NCBI GenBank assembly: GCA_020248405.1
Contig: JADCHQ010000025.1
Coordinates: 1 to 44,706 of the forward strand
Direction: 5' to 3'
Length of the DNA: 44,706 bases
Origin: Rhodocyclaceae bacterium
GTDB taxonomy: Bacteria; Pseudomonadota; Gammaproteobacteria; Burkholderiales; Ga0077523
Shown here: piece by piece, positions 6,446-14,386 of the stretch
How the letters are laid out: every line of letters starts with the position of its first letter
How positions within the stretch are numbered: the first letter of the stretch is position 1
Program-made: the position numbers and the translations under genes
Notes under the pieces: generated by a model
What the model was told of the DNA's origin: nothing
The model's input: the letters and a program-made list of their open reading frames with translations, nothing else
The model's database searches: none

Positions 6446-6804
6446 ATCTGCCACACCAGGGTACGGCCTCGGCTGTCGTGCGTTTGCCTGCGCGCCACAC
6501 GCGCAGGGCCGGCGCACGCCAGCACCGCCCCCCAGGCTCGCGCCGCGTCGGCGCGTTTCACCAAGCCGGGTCCTACGGCGGCGATCACGCCAGCAGCATG
6601 GGCGTATCTCCAGCGGTACGACCGGCCCCTGTGACACGCAAAGCGATGGCCCGCCTGTGGGGCGGGAGGCCCATGCCCGCCGCTTTTCCAGCGCCCTGGC
6701 CGGCGCTCATTGGCAATCCGGATTCGCGGCCGGCCCGGCTGGAGCCGCCGCCGCCCCATCCGCCAGCCCATGGCTGGTGTCCAGCCGCTTTGTTCGAGGG
6801 AACA
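6446..6804 (+). other. Non-coding stretch with two strong hairpins before slipin
   Basis: CCTGCGCG (6487-6494) pairs with CGCGCAGG (6500-6507) around CCACA. CCCGCC (6650-6655) pairs with GGCGGG (6661-6666), extendable outward with GGC/GCC flanks. Copy 2 of the flanking inverted repeat is at 6705-6724. No gene is recognised. A promoter for slipin is probably here, but I see no convincing -35/-10. Confidence 0.4.
6705..6724 (-). repeat. Copy 2 of the 20-bp inverted repeat
   Basis: GCTCATTGGCAATCCGGATT is the reverse complement of the 3314-3333 element with one mismatch, and contains the perfect palindrome AATCCGGATT. It sits about 80 bp upstream of the slipin ATG, facing the opposite way to copy 1. 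Confidence 0.5.
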
Positions 6805-6806
6805 TC

Positions 6807-7949
6807 ATGAATGCTCCGTTTCGCGAGTTTCTGGTCAAGAAAGACGAACGCGCCCTGCTGTTTCGCAAGGGCGACTTTGTGCGCGTGCTGCATGCGGGCG
6901 AATACCGCTTCTTCGATCCTTTCAAGCGGCTGACGCTCGAGGTCTTCCCGCTTGCCCGTACCGCCTTCGAGCACCGGCTGGCGGACTACCTGCGCGCGGC
7001 GGAGCCGGCCCTGGTGGAGCGCGAGTTCCACGATGTGCTGCTTGGCGCGAGCGAGGTGGGGCTGCGCTACGAGAACGGCGTGCTGGTGGAGGTTTTGGCG
7101 CCCGGCACCCGCCAGCTGTACTGGAAGGGTTTCGTGCAGGTGCGGGTGACGCGCGTGGACATCAGCGAGCTGCTGGCATTGCCCCACAACCTGGTTCAGC
7201 AGCTCGGCAGCGCCGCCGGCCGCACGAAGGTAGCGGGTGCCGAGCAGGTGCTGGCGGTGCAGGTGCCCCAGCACCATGTGGCCCTGCTGTTCGCGGATGG
7301 CAAGGCGCACGGCCTGCTGCAGCCGGGACTGCACGCGTTCTGGAAGTTCAACCGTGAGCTGCGTACCGAGCTTGTGGACCTGCGCATCCAGGCGGTCGAG
7401 GTGGCGGGCCAGGAGATTCTCACCAGGGACAAGGTGGCGCTGCGCATCAACTTGAACGCGGGCGCGCGCTTCGTGGACGTGGCGACCGCGTTCGCGCAGC
7501 AGGCCAAGCCGCTCGACTGGCTGTACCGCGAATTGCAGTTTGGCCTGCGCGCGGCCGTGGGCACCCGAACCCTCGACGAGTTGCTGGAGGACAAGGGCGC
7601 CGTGGACCGCAGCGTGGCCGAGCACATGGGTGCCCGGGTGCGTGACAGTGGTCTGGAAGTGGTGAGCGTCGGCGTGAAAGACATCATCCTTCCGGGTGAG
7701 ATGAAGGCCATCCTCGCAAAGGTGGTGGAGGCCGAGAGGATTGCGCAGGCCAACGTCATCCGTCGCCGAGAGGAGACCGCGGCCACCCGCAGTCTGCTCA
7801 ACACCGCCAAGGTGATGGAAGATTCGCCGGTGGCCCTGCGGCTCAAGGAACTGGAGGCCCTGGAGCGCGTGACCGAGAAGATCGACCGGATCTCCGTTTA
7901 CGGCGGCCTTGACGGCGTGCTGAAGGATCTCGTGAAGATCCGTGTCTGA
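6807..7949 (+). CDS. Slipin / SPFH (Band-7) family protein
   Basis: This 380-residue protein starts at ATG 6807 behind GAGGG. Residues about 150-330 form an SPFH/Band-7 domain typical of slipins: RDKVALRINL, DVATAFAQQA, ELQFGLRAAVGTRTLDELL, then GLEVVSVGVKDIILPGEMKAIL. A coiled coil follows (VVEAERIAQANVIRRREETAATR). No N-terminal transmembrane helix is obvious, so membrane association would be peripheral or via oligomers. SPFH proteins form cage-like assemblies and organise membrane or partner proteins. Slipins recur beside RtcB and other RNA-repair genes in bacteria, so its position supports a repair or stress complex. Confidence 0.88.
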   Translation: MNAPFREFLVKKDERALLFRKGDFVRVLHAGEYRFFDPFKRLTLEVFPLARTAFEHRLADYLRAAEPALVEREFHDVLLGASEVGLRYENGVLVEVLAPGTRQLYWKGFVQVRVTRVDISELLALPHNLVQQLGSAAGRTKVAGAEQVLAVQVPQHHVALLFADGKAHGLLQPGLHAFWKFNRELRTELVDLRIQAVEVAGQEILTRDKVALRINLNAGARFVDVATAFAQQAKPLDWLYRELQFGLRAAVGTRTLDELLEDKGAVDRSVAEHMGARVRDSGLEVVSVGVKDIILPGEMKAILAKVVEAERIAQANVIRRREETAATRSLLNTAKVMEDSPVALRLKELEALERVTEKIDRISVYGGLDGVLKDLVKIRV

Positions 7950-7960
7950 AGACCGTGCGG

Positions 7961-7991
7961 CGGCGCCCCCGGCTGTGGACAGGGGGCGCCG
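7961..7991 (+). terminator. Terminator-like hairpin after slipin
   Basis: CGGCGCCCCC (7961-7970) pairs with GGGGGCGCCG (7982-7991), a 10-bp GC stem with an 11-nt loop, 11 bp after the slipin stop. Only two Ts follow, which is weak for an intrinsic terminator, but its position marks the end of the RNA-repair locus. Confidence 0.55.
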
Positions 7992-8144
7992 TTGCAGGCG
8001 CCACGGCGTTGCGTGTGGCACGGTAATGCAGTGGGCCTTATTCTCCCGGGCGCCGGGTTAACCGCGCCCGCGTTGCGCAGGCCGCAGGAACAGGGCCAAG
8101 GCTCTGCACACCCAACGACGTATCTATCTCTGGAGATCACAGTC

Positions 8145-9437
8145 ATGAAGAACAGGCCTCACGATTCGCGATTCCATCCGGCCCCCATGGACGATGCGTC
8201 CCGCCGGCAATTCCTGCGGGCGGCGGCGGGCCTTGGCGCGGCCTCCGCCCTGCCCCTGTTTCCGGGCGCCGCGCTGGCGCAGGGCGATCCCGCCCGGCTG
8301 CAGAAGGTGCTGGATGATTCCGTGGCCGCGAACCGCTTTCCGTTTGTGGTGGGCATGACCGGCAACGCCTCGGGCGTGACCTTCTCGGGCGCCTCGGGGG
8401 ATGCGGCGCCGGGCCTGAAGGCTGCGCCCGACACGGTGTTTCGCATCTTCTCCATGACCAAGGCGGTGGGGTCCACCGCCGCCATGATTCTCATCGACCG
8501 GGGCAAGATGTCCTTCGACACCCCCGTGCAGGAGGTGCTGCCCGAGTTCGCCGACATCCAGGTGCTCGACGGCTGGGACGGCGACAAGCCCAGGCTGCGG
8601 GCGCCCCGGGTCAAGGCCACCGCGCGCCACCTGGCCACCCACACCTCGGGCCTGGAGTACGAATTCTGGCGTCCCGAGGTGGCCGAGTTCCTGGGCAAGA
8701 CCAAACGCCCGTCGATCCTGGCGGGCACCAAGGACGCGCTGTTCTACCCCATGACCACCGACCCGGGCGTGCGCTGGGGCTATGGGCCCTCCATCGACTG
8801 GCTGGGCCTGATGGTGGAGAAGATCAGCGGCCAGCGCATCGACGCGTTCCTGAAGGCCAACCTGTTCGAGCCTCTCGGCATGACCGACACCGACGTGGAA
8901 GTGCGGCCCCACATGCAGCCGCGCCTGGCAGCGGTGAAGGCCCGGGGCGCCGACGGCAAGTTCGGCGACTTCCCCCTGGCGCCGCCCGCCAGCCCAGAGG
9001 TGTACGGCATGGGCCACGCGCTGTACTCAACGCCCCAGGACTACATGCGCTTCCTGCGCATGTTCCTCAATCGCGGCACGTTGAACGGCAAGCGCGTGCT
9101 CAAGGACAGCAGCGTGCAGCAGATGCTGGCCAACCAGATGGGCCCCGTCAAGTTCGAGAAAATGGTCACCGCCGTTCCCCCGGTGACAGCGGATTTCGAT
9201 CCCTTCCCCGGCACCGTCAAGACCCACAGCTTCGCCTTCATGCGCAACGAGTCGGACATCCCGGGGCGGCGGCGCGCGGGCTCGCAGAGCTGGGCGGGGG
9301 TGCTCAACACCCACTACTGGTTCGACCCGCGGAGCGACCTGGCCGGGATCATCATGACCCAGACGCTGCCCTTCGTGGAGCCGCCGCTCATGGCCGCCTA
9401 CGAGGAGTTCGAGAAGGCCGCCTACGCCCGAGCCTGA
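8145..9437 (+). CDS. Tat-exported serine hydrolase, beta-lactamase/EstB (class C) family
   Basis: This 430-residue protein starts at ATG 8145 behind TGGAG. A twin-arginine signal (SRRQFLRAAAG, then AALAQ) directs folded export to the periplasm. The catalytic domain has the class C/EstB motif SMTK (in FRIFSMTKAVGST), a YGPS Tyr motif in place of YxN, HTSGLEYEF, and the FEPLGMTDT segment. Members are carboxylesterases, D-amino-peptidases or beta-lactamase-like enzymes; the missing classic YxN and KTG make true beta-lactamase activity unlikely. It is monocistronic, with terminator-like stems on both sides. Confidence 0.88.
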   Translation: MKNRPHDSRFHPAPMDDASRRQFLRAAAGLGAASALPLFPGAALAQGDPARLQKVLDDSVAANRFPFVVGMTGNASGVTFSGASGDAAPGLKAAPDTVFRIFSMTKAVGSTAAMILIDRGKMSFDTPVQEVLPEFADIQVLDGWDGDKPRLRAPRVKATARHLATHTSGLEYEFWRPEVAEFLGKTKRPSILAGTKDALFYPMTTDPGVRWGYGPSIDWLGLMVEKISGQRIDAFLKANLFEPLGMTDTDVEVRPHMQPRLAAVKARGADGKFGDFPLAPPASPEVYGMGHALYSTPQDYMRFLRMFLNRGTLNGKRVLKDSSVQQMLANQMGPVKFEKMVTAVPPVTADFDPFPGTVKTHSFAFMRNESDIPGRRRAGSQSWAGVLNTHYWFDPRSDLAGIIMTQTLPFVEPPLMAAYEEFEKAAYARA

Positions 9438-9469
9438 CCTGGCGCACGGGGTCGGCGCCGCAGGCGCCG

Positions 9470-9493
9470 CGGCCAGCCGCTACAGGCTGGCCG
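9470..9493 (+). terminator. Hairpin after the serine hydrolase gene
   Basis: CGGCCAGCC pairs with GGCTGGCCG (9 bp, loop GCTACA), 33 bp after the stop codon. It is probably a terminator despite the lack of a U-tract. Confidence 0.5.
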
Positions 9494-9583
9494 TGGCGGT
9501 CCGCCAGGGTCTGGGCGGCACCATCTCCGCGCCGTGGCCGGAACAGCCGTGTCTGGAGGTCTCGGCGCGTACCCGAACGCTCC

Positions 9584-9589
9584 TATACT
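9584..9589 (+). promoter_or_regulatory. Possible -10 element (TATACT)
   Basis: TATACT lies about 130 bp upstream of the diguanylate cyclase start, in an otherwise GC-rich gap. No good -35 is visible at 17 bp, so this is a weak call. Confidence 0.3.
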
Positions 9590-9718
9590 CAACCTGTTCG
9601 AAAACCCACGCGGGTTGGTCTGCTGGCGCATCCCTGCCCTGGTGGTGTGCACGGTGCTGGCAGGCTCTGCATGACCACGGCCACCGGCCGATTCCCCGAC
9701 AATTTGGCGACCGTCTGC

Positions 9719-10891
9719 ATGCTTCAACTGGACATCCTGACCGCGCTTGCGATCTGCGGCGCCGGCGCCCTGACCGGGGCTGCTCTGTTGCGGCCCTCCC
9801 TGGCCCATGACATGGGCTCGGGGGAGGTGTTGCGCATCAGCCGCGGCGCCTATGCGCTCATTGGCGTGGGGGCAACGCAGATCGTGCTGCATCCCTCGCC
9901 CTTGCCCCTCTGGAGCCTTGCCACGTTGTCCTATTCGACGGTGTCCGGGCTGGCGGTGATGGCCTGGGCCATGGCAGCCCTGTCGGGTGGCGTGGTGTCA
10001 CGGCGTTTGCTGGCGCCCATGCTGGCGTTGTTGTTGCTCGCGCTGCTGGCGGTGCTGCCGCTGGGCGTCCGGGGACTGACGTGGTTCGTTGCCTGGGGTT
10101 TGTCGGCGGCCAGCCTGCTGGTGGTTGTGATGGGCCGCCGGCTGGTGCTGCGGCCACGGGGCCTGGACGAGGCGTTCGCCGGCATCGTGATTCTCATCAC
10201 CGCGGTCAGCAGCCTGTTGCGGACTATCTATCTGTTCACCTGGGACGGCCCGTACGAGCCGCACCTGCTGCACGTTCCGCCGTACATGCACACCCCCTAT
10301 GCGATCATGTACGGCGTGCTGTCTCTCGTGGTGAACATGCTGGTGTTCAACATTCTCGGCAGCCGTCTGCAGGTCAAGCTGCGCCGGCGCGCGACTACCG
10401 ATGCGCTCACCGGCGCCCTGTCGCGCCCGGCGTTTGCCGAAGGCGCCGCGCAACTGATGGAGCGGCTGCAGTCCGGCAAGGACCGGCTGGCCGTGATCAT
10501 CATCGACATCGACCACTTCAAGCAGGTCAACGACCGCTTCGGGCACGCCGGTGGCGACGCGGTACTGCGGATGGTGGCCGCCCTCCTGCAGGCCCAGCTG
10601 CGCCCTGAGGCACTGCTGGCCCGGTTCGGCGGCGAGGAATTCGTCGTGCTGGCGCCCGTTGCCGACGTGCCGGTTGCCCGCGGCGTGGCGGAGCGGCTGC
10701 GCTGCGCGCTGGCTGAGGCCCAGTGGGACGCCATCGTGCCGGGGCTGGAGGGGGTCACCGCCAGTGTCGGTGTCACGCTGCTGGAGCCTGGCGAGTCGGT
10801 GGAGCGCGCCCTGGCCCGCGCCGATGATGCCCTCTACCGCGCCAAGCACGGCGGGCGCAACCAGGTGCAGATCGGCCTGTTCGCGGCCTGA
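9719..10891 (+). CDS. Membrane-anchored diguanylate cyclase (GGEEF)
   Basis: This 390-residue protein makes cyclic-di-GMP from two GTP. The N-terminal ~215 residues hold about six hydrophobic helices (e.g. LTALAICGAGALTGAALL, LLALLLLALLAVLPLGV, YGVLSLVVNMLVFNIL). Residues about 225-390 are the GGDEF domain: TTDALTGALSR, DIDHFKQVNDRFGHAGGD, and the active-site loop RFGGEEF. The product-inhibition I-site (RxxD five residues upstream) reads RPEA, so feedback inhibition may be lost. Start 9719 is chosen because MLQLDI followed by a helix is typical of this class; 9671 is an alternative. No sensory partner is adjacent. Confidence 0.9.
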   Translation: MLQLDILTALAICGAGALTGAALLRPSLAHDMGSGEVLRISRGAYALIGVGATQIVLHPSPLPLWSLATLSYSTVSGLAVMAWAMAALSGGVVSRRLLAPMLALLLLALLAVLPLGVRGLTWFVAWGLSAASLLVVVMGRRLVLRPRGLDEAFAGIVILITAVSSLLRTIYLFTWDGPYEPHLLHVPPYMHTPYAIMYGVLSLVVNMLVFNILGSRLQVKLRRRATTDALTGALSRPAFAEGAAQLMERLQSGKDRLAVIIIDIDHFKQVNDRFGHAGGDAVLRMVAALLQAQLRPEALLARFGGEEFVVLAPVADVPVARGVAERLRCALAEAQWDAIVPGLEGVTASVGVTLLEPGESVERALARADDALYRAKHGGRNQVQIGLFAA

Positions 10892-10920
10892 GGGCCCGCT
10901 CCCGGCCTGCGGCTGGCGGG

Positions 10921-11151
10921 GTGCGACAACGTGTCGCATTCCCCTGGGGCTGCTGCTTCGCGACACTGCTGGCCTTCGCGCCCGTTCGCGGCGCCGTGCC
11001 GTACGTTTCGCCTGCCGAGCCGCCATGCACCCAGACCTGTTCCTGCCGCACCGCCGCGCCGCCATGCACCCAGACCTGTTCCTGCCGCACCGCCGCGCCC
11101 GGTGTTACCTGTTCGCGCTCGTGGCTGCCTCGCTGGGGGCTTCAGCGCTGA
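10921..11151 (+). CDS. Cys-rich leader peptide overlapping the TonB receptor start (putative metal-sensing uORF)
   Basis: This 76-codon ORF starts at GTG 10921 and ends 87 nt inside the TonB receptor gene in another frame. It has a signal-like N-terminus (RQRVAFPWGCCFATLLAFAPVRGA) followed by two identical 13-residue units PPCTQTCSCRTAA. These give C36xxxC40xC42 and C49xxxC53xC55, then C64. CXXXC motifs are the copper-sensing element of CruR, the uORF of the Bordetella bp2923-bfrG-bp2921 operon, which heads a TonB receptor gene. This sequence is not obviously DUF2946. No strong ribosome-binding site precedes either this ORF or the receptor. The alternative is that it is a frame shadow of a duplicated receptor leader. 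Confidence 0.45.
   Translation: MRQRVAFPWGCCFATLLAFAPVRGAVPYVSPAEPPCTQTCSCRTAAPPCTQTCSCRTAAPGVTCSRSWLPRWGLQR
11019..11096 (+). repeat. 39-bp tandem duplication across the TonB receptor leader
   Basis: Two adjacent copies (11019-11057, 11058-11096) begin GCCGCCATGCACCCAGACCT and are essentially identical. In the receptor frame each encodes a Met start plus HPDLFLPHRRA. In the overlapping frame each encodes PPCTQTCSCRTAA. The copy identity implies a recent duplication or selection. It creates two possible receptor start codons (11025 and 11064). Confidence 0.85.
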
Positions 11152-13232
11152 CGCCGGGACAGGCGGCGGCCCAGACGGCGTCGCCCCCCGGCCTGTCCGC
11201 GCCCGCCGTGGTGGTGACGGCCACCCGCGAGCGCGTGCCGCTGGTGCTCACGCCCGCCTCGGTGGGTGTGGTGAGCGAGCAGGATATCGCCGGGTTGCGC
11301 CCCACCCATCCTTCGCAAGTGCTTGGCCGCGTGCCCGGTGTGGCCGTGGCGGTGACCAACGGCGAGGGCCACACCACCGCCATCCGCCAGGGCTTCACCA
11401 CCAGCCCGGTGTACCTGTTCCTGGAAGACGGCGTGCCTACGCGCTCCACCGGGTTCTTCAACCACAACGCGCTCTACGAGATCAACGTGCCCCAGGCCGG
11501 CGGCGTCGAGGTCACGCGCGGGCCGGGCAGCGCCCTGTACGGGTCCGATGCCATCGGCGGGATCGTCAACGTGCTCACCCGCCGGCCGCCCGAGGCGCGG
11601 GAGTTTTCGCTCTCGGCGGAGGCCGGCGCCCACGGCTGGGCGCGGCTGCTGCTCGACGGCGGCACGCGCTCGGGCAACGACGGCGTGCGCGCCAGCCTCA
11701 ACCTCACCCACACCGACGGCTGGCGCGACTTCACTGGCTATGACCGGCAGGGCGGCACCTTCCGCTGGGACCGGGAGATCGACTCCGACACCGCGCTTCG
11801 TACGGTGCTCAGTTTTTCCAACATCGACCAGCAGACCGGCGCCAACTCGCCCCTGGTGGAGGCCGACTACCGCCACAACCCCACCCGCAACAACACCCCC
11901 ATCGCCTATCGCAAGGTGCAGGCGGTGCGGCTGTATTCCGCCTGGGAACGGCGCTTCGGGGCTAGCCTGCTCAGCATCACGCCCTTCGTGCGCCACGACG
12001 CCATGGACCTGCTGGCATCATTCACCCTCGCCTCCGATCCCACCGTGTTCGACACATCCAACCAGTCCTACGGCCTGCAGGCCAAGTGGCGCAGCGACTT
12101 CCAGCCGCTTCAGGCGCGGCTCATCGGCGGCGTGGACGTGGACGTGAGCCCCGGCGGGCGGGTGGAGGACAGGCTCAACGTGAGCACCACTGGCAGCGGC
12201 GCCTCGCGCGTGTTCCAGGCCTACACCGTCGGGCCGCGCATCTACGATTACGACGTGACCTTCCGCGGCGTGTCGCCCTACCTGCATGGCGAGATCTCGC
12301 CGCTCGCGCCCCTGCGCCTCACGGCGGGGGTGCGCTACGACGACTTGAGCTACCACTTCGACAACCGCTTCGGCGCTACGCCCGTGGCGGCTGCGGGCCG
12401 CTTCTACGGCCAGGCGCCCGACACCACCCTGGGCTTTTCGCGCCTGAGCCCCAAGCTGGGCGCCACCTGGGCGCTGGCGGATAACCTGCACGCCTTTGCC
12501 TCCTTCAACGAGGGCTTCCGGGTGCCCTCGGAGAACCAGTTGTTCCGCCCCGCCAGCGCCGCCACCGCGGCCCAGGCCAATGCCTCGGCGCAATCGGCGC
12601 TGCGCCTGAAGCCCATCACCGCCACCCAGGCGGAGCTGGGCCTGCGCGGCCGGCTCGGCCCCGTGGCCTTCGACGTGGCGGTCTACGAGCTGCGCAAGAA
12701 GGACGACATCGTCTCGCTGCGCGACACGGTCACCAATCTCACCGAGTCGGTGAATGCGGGCGAGACCCGCCACCGCGGCATCGAGCTGGGCGCCGAGGCG
12801 CCCTTGTCCAGCACGCTGTCCGCCGGCATGGCGCTGTCCTGGGCGCGCCACACCTACGAGCAGTGGCAGGCCTTCAGCACGAGCAGCGGCCAGAACGTGG
12901 ATTTTTCCGGCAAGCGTATCGAGGCGGCGCCGCAGTTCCTGGGCAATGGGCGCCTGACCTGGGCGCCGCGCGACGCGCTGCGCCTGCAACTGGAGTGGAT
13001 TCGCATCGGGTCCTACTGGATGGATCAGGCCAACAGCACCCGCTACGGCGGTCACGACCTCTTCAACCTGCGCGCCAACTGGGCGCTGGGCCGGGGCGTG
13101 TCGCTGTTCGGCGCGGTGCTGAACCTGGCTGATCGGCGCTATGCCGACAGCGCGTCCATCTCCTCCAGCACGCCGGTGTATTCCCCCGGGCTGCCGCGCA
13201 CCCTGTACGCGGGCGTGGAGCTGCGCTGGTGA
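11064..13232 (+). CDS. TonB-dependent outer-membrane receptor
   Basis: This is about 722 residues from ATG 11064 (735 from 11025). It has a signal peptide (CYLFALVAASLGASALTPGQAAAQ), a plug domain (VVVTATRERVPLVLTPASVGVVSEQDI, VLGRVPGVAV, then IRQGFTTSPVYLFLEDGVP and RGPGSALYGSDAIGGIVNVLTRRPP cut into plug motifs), and a 22-strand barrel ending in the C-terminal aromatic strand YAGVELRW. It takes up a scarce ligand with energy from TonB-ExbBD. The substrate is not readable from sequence. The downstream GTGA-overlapped sialidase-like and TlpA genes and the CXXXC leader ORF suggest a metal such as copper, by analogy with BfrG. Confidence 0.93.
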   Translation: MHPDLFLPHRRARCYLFALVAASLGASALTPGQAAAQTASPPGLSAPAVVVTATRERVPLVLTPASVGVVSEQDIAGLRPTHPSQVLGRVPGVAVAVTNGEGHTTAIRQGFTTSPVYLFLEDGVPTRSTGFFNHNALYEINVPQAGGVEVTRGPGSALYGSDAIGGIVNVLTRRPPEAREFSLSAEAGAHGWARLLLDGGTRSGNDGVRASLNLTHTDGWRDFTGYDRQGGTFRWDREIDSDTALRTVLSFSNIDQQTGANSPLVEADYRHNPTRNNTPIAYRKVQAVRLYSAWERRFGASLLSITPFVRHDAMDLLASFTLASDPTVFDTSNQSYGLQAKWRSDFQPLQARLIGGVDVDVSPGGRVEDRLNVSTTGSGASRVFQAYTVGPRIYDYDVTFRGVSPYLHGEISPLAPLRLTAGVRYDDLSYHFDNRFGATPVAAAGRFYGQAPDTTLGFSRLSPKLGATWALADNLHAFASFNEGFRVPSENQLFRPASAATAAQANASAQSALRLKPITATQAELGLRGRLGPVAFDVAVYELRKKDDIVSLRDTVTNLTESVNAGETRHRGIELGAEAPLSSTLSAGMALSWARHTYEQWQAFSTSSGQNVDFSGKRIEAAPQFLGNGRLTWAPRDALRLQLEWIRIGSYWMDQANSTRYGGHDLFNLRANWALGRGVSLFGAVLNLADRRYADSASISSSTPVYSPGLPRTLYAGVELRW

Positions 13233-14386
13233 GGCGGCGCGCCGCGGCGGCGCTGCTGGGTGCCGCACTGCTGGCGGCCTGTGCCGGCGCGCGCGCACAG
13301 CACGCCCACGGCGGCCTGGGGGCCTCGGCGGCCTTCGACGCCCAGGGCCGGCTCTGGGCGGCCTACCGCCACCAGGGCCGGGTAGCGGTGCGGGCCTCCG
13401 AAGACCTGGGCGCCACCTGGTCGGAGCCACGCTTCGCCAGCCCCGAGAACGAGCCTGTGGCCGCCGACGGCGACGCGCGGCCCAAGATCGCCACCGCGCC
13501 CGGCGGGCGGGTGTACGTCACCTGGACGCGCCCCCTGTCGCGCCCCTACACGGGCGAGATCCGCTTCGCCCGTTCCGTGGATGGCGGGCACAGCTTCTCC
13601 GAAGCGCTCACGGTGCACACCGACCGCCAGGAGATCACCCACCGCTTCGACGCGCTCACGGTACTGCCCGATGGCCAGGTGGTGGTGGCCTGGATCGACA
13701 AGCGCGACCTCGAGGCGGCCAGGGCGCGCGGCGAGGCCTACCGAGGCGCCGCCGTGTATGCCGCCGCCTCGGCGGACGGCGGCGCCAGCTTCGCGCGCGA
13801 CTTCAAGGTCGCCGATCACAGTTGCGAGTGCTGCCGCCTCGCGCTGCTGCCCCGGGCCGACGGCAGCATCGCCATGCTGTGGCGCCACGTGTTCGAGCCC
13901 GACATCCGCGACCACGCGCTCGCCAGCTTCCGGCCCGACGGCCAGGTGCAGCCGCTGCGGCGCGCCACCTTCGATGACTGGCGCGTGGACGCCTGCCCGC
14001 ACCACGGGCCGTCGCTGGCCGAAGACGCCCAGGGCCGGCTGCATGCGGTGTGGTTCACCCTGGGCCCGCGCGCGCCCGGCGTGCACTACGGGCGGCTGGT
14101 GGAGGGCGGCGTGGAGGCCGGGCGCCGGGTGGGCGGCGAGGATGCCGCCCATGCCGACATCGCCGTGACGGGCATGCGCGTGGCGGTGGCGTGGAAGGGC
14201 TTCGACGGCAGCCGCACGTGGCTGCGTGCGCTGCTCTCCGAAGATGGCGGCGAGCACTGGCAGGAACTTGCGCTGGACGCCACCGAGGGCGCCTCGGACC
14301 AGCCGCGGGTGCTGACCCACGACGGCCGGTTTTTCGTGTTCTGGCACACCCGCGAGCGTGCGCTGGGCGTGTGGCGCCTGCCGTGA
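13229..14386 (+). CDS. Secreted sialidase-fold (BNR repeat) protein with Cys/His clusters
   Basis: This 385-residue protein starts at GTG 13229, overlapping the receptor stop by 4 bp. A signal peptide/lipobox-like leader (LLAACAGARAQ) precedes a six-bladed propeller with Asp-box style repeats (SEDLGATWSEP, SVDGGHSFSEAL, SADGGASFARD, SEDGGEHWQEL). Two conserved-looking clusters, HSCECCR near residue 196 and DACPHHGP near 251, are typical of metal or redox sites rather than sialidase chemistry, and the sialidase catalytic Arg triad is not evident. It is likely a periplasmic partner of the receptor, perhaps handling the imported metal. Confidence 0.8.
   Translation: MRRRAAAALLGAALLAACAGARAQHAHGGLGASAAFDAQGRLWAAYRHQGRVAVRASEDLGATWSEPRFASPENEPVAADGDARPKIATAPGGRVYVTWTRPLSRPYTGEIRFARSVDGGHSFSEALTVHTDRQEITHRFDALTVLPDGQVVVAWIDKRDLEAARARGEAYRGAAVYAAASADGGASFARDFKVADHSCECCRLALLPRADGSIAMLWRHVFEPDIRDHALASFRPDGQVQPLRRATFDDWRVDACPHHGPSLAEDAQGRLHAVWFTLGPRAPGVHYGRLVEGGVEAGRRVGGEDAAHADIAVTGMRVAVAWKGFDGSRTWLRALLSEDGGEHWQELALDATEGASDQPRVLTHDGRFFVFWHTRERALGVWRLP

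Noticed and set aside
10551..11063. Upstream extension of the TonB receptor frame
   Set aside because: It is a different frame inside the diguanylate cyclase gene. A signal peptide only follows the ATGs at 11025/11064.
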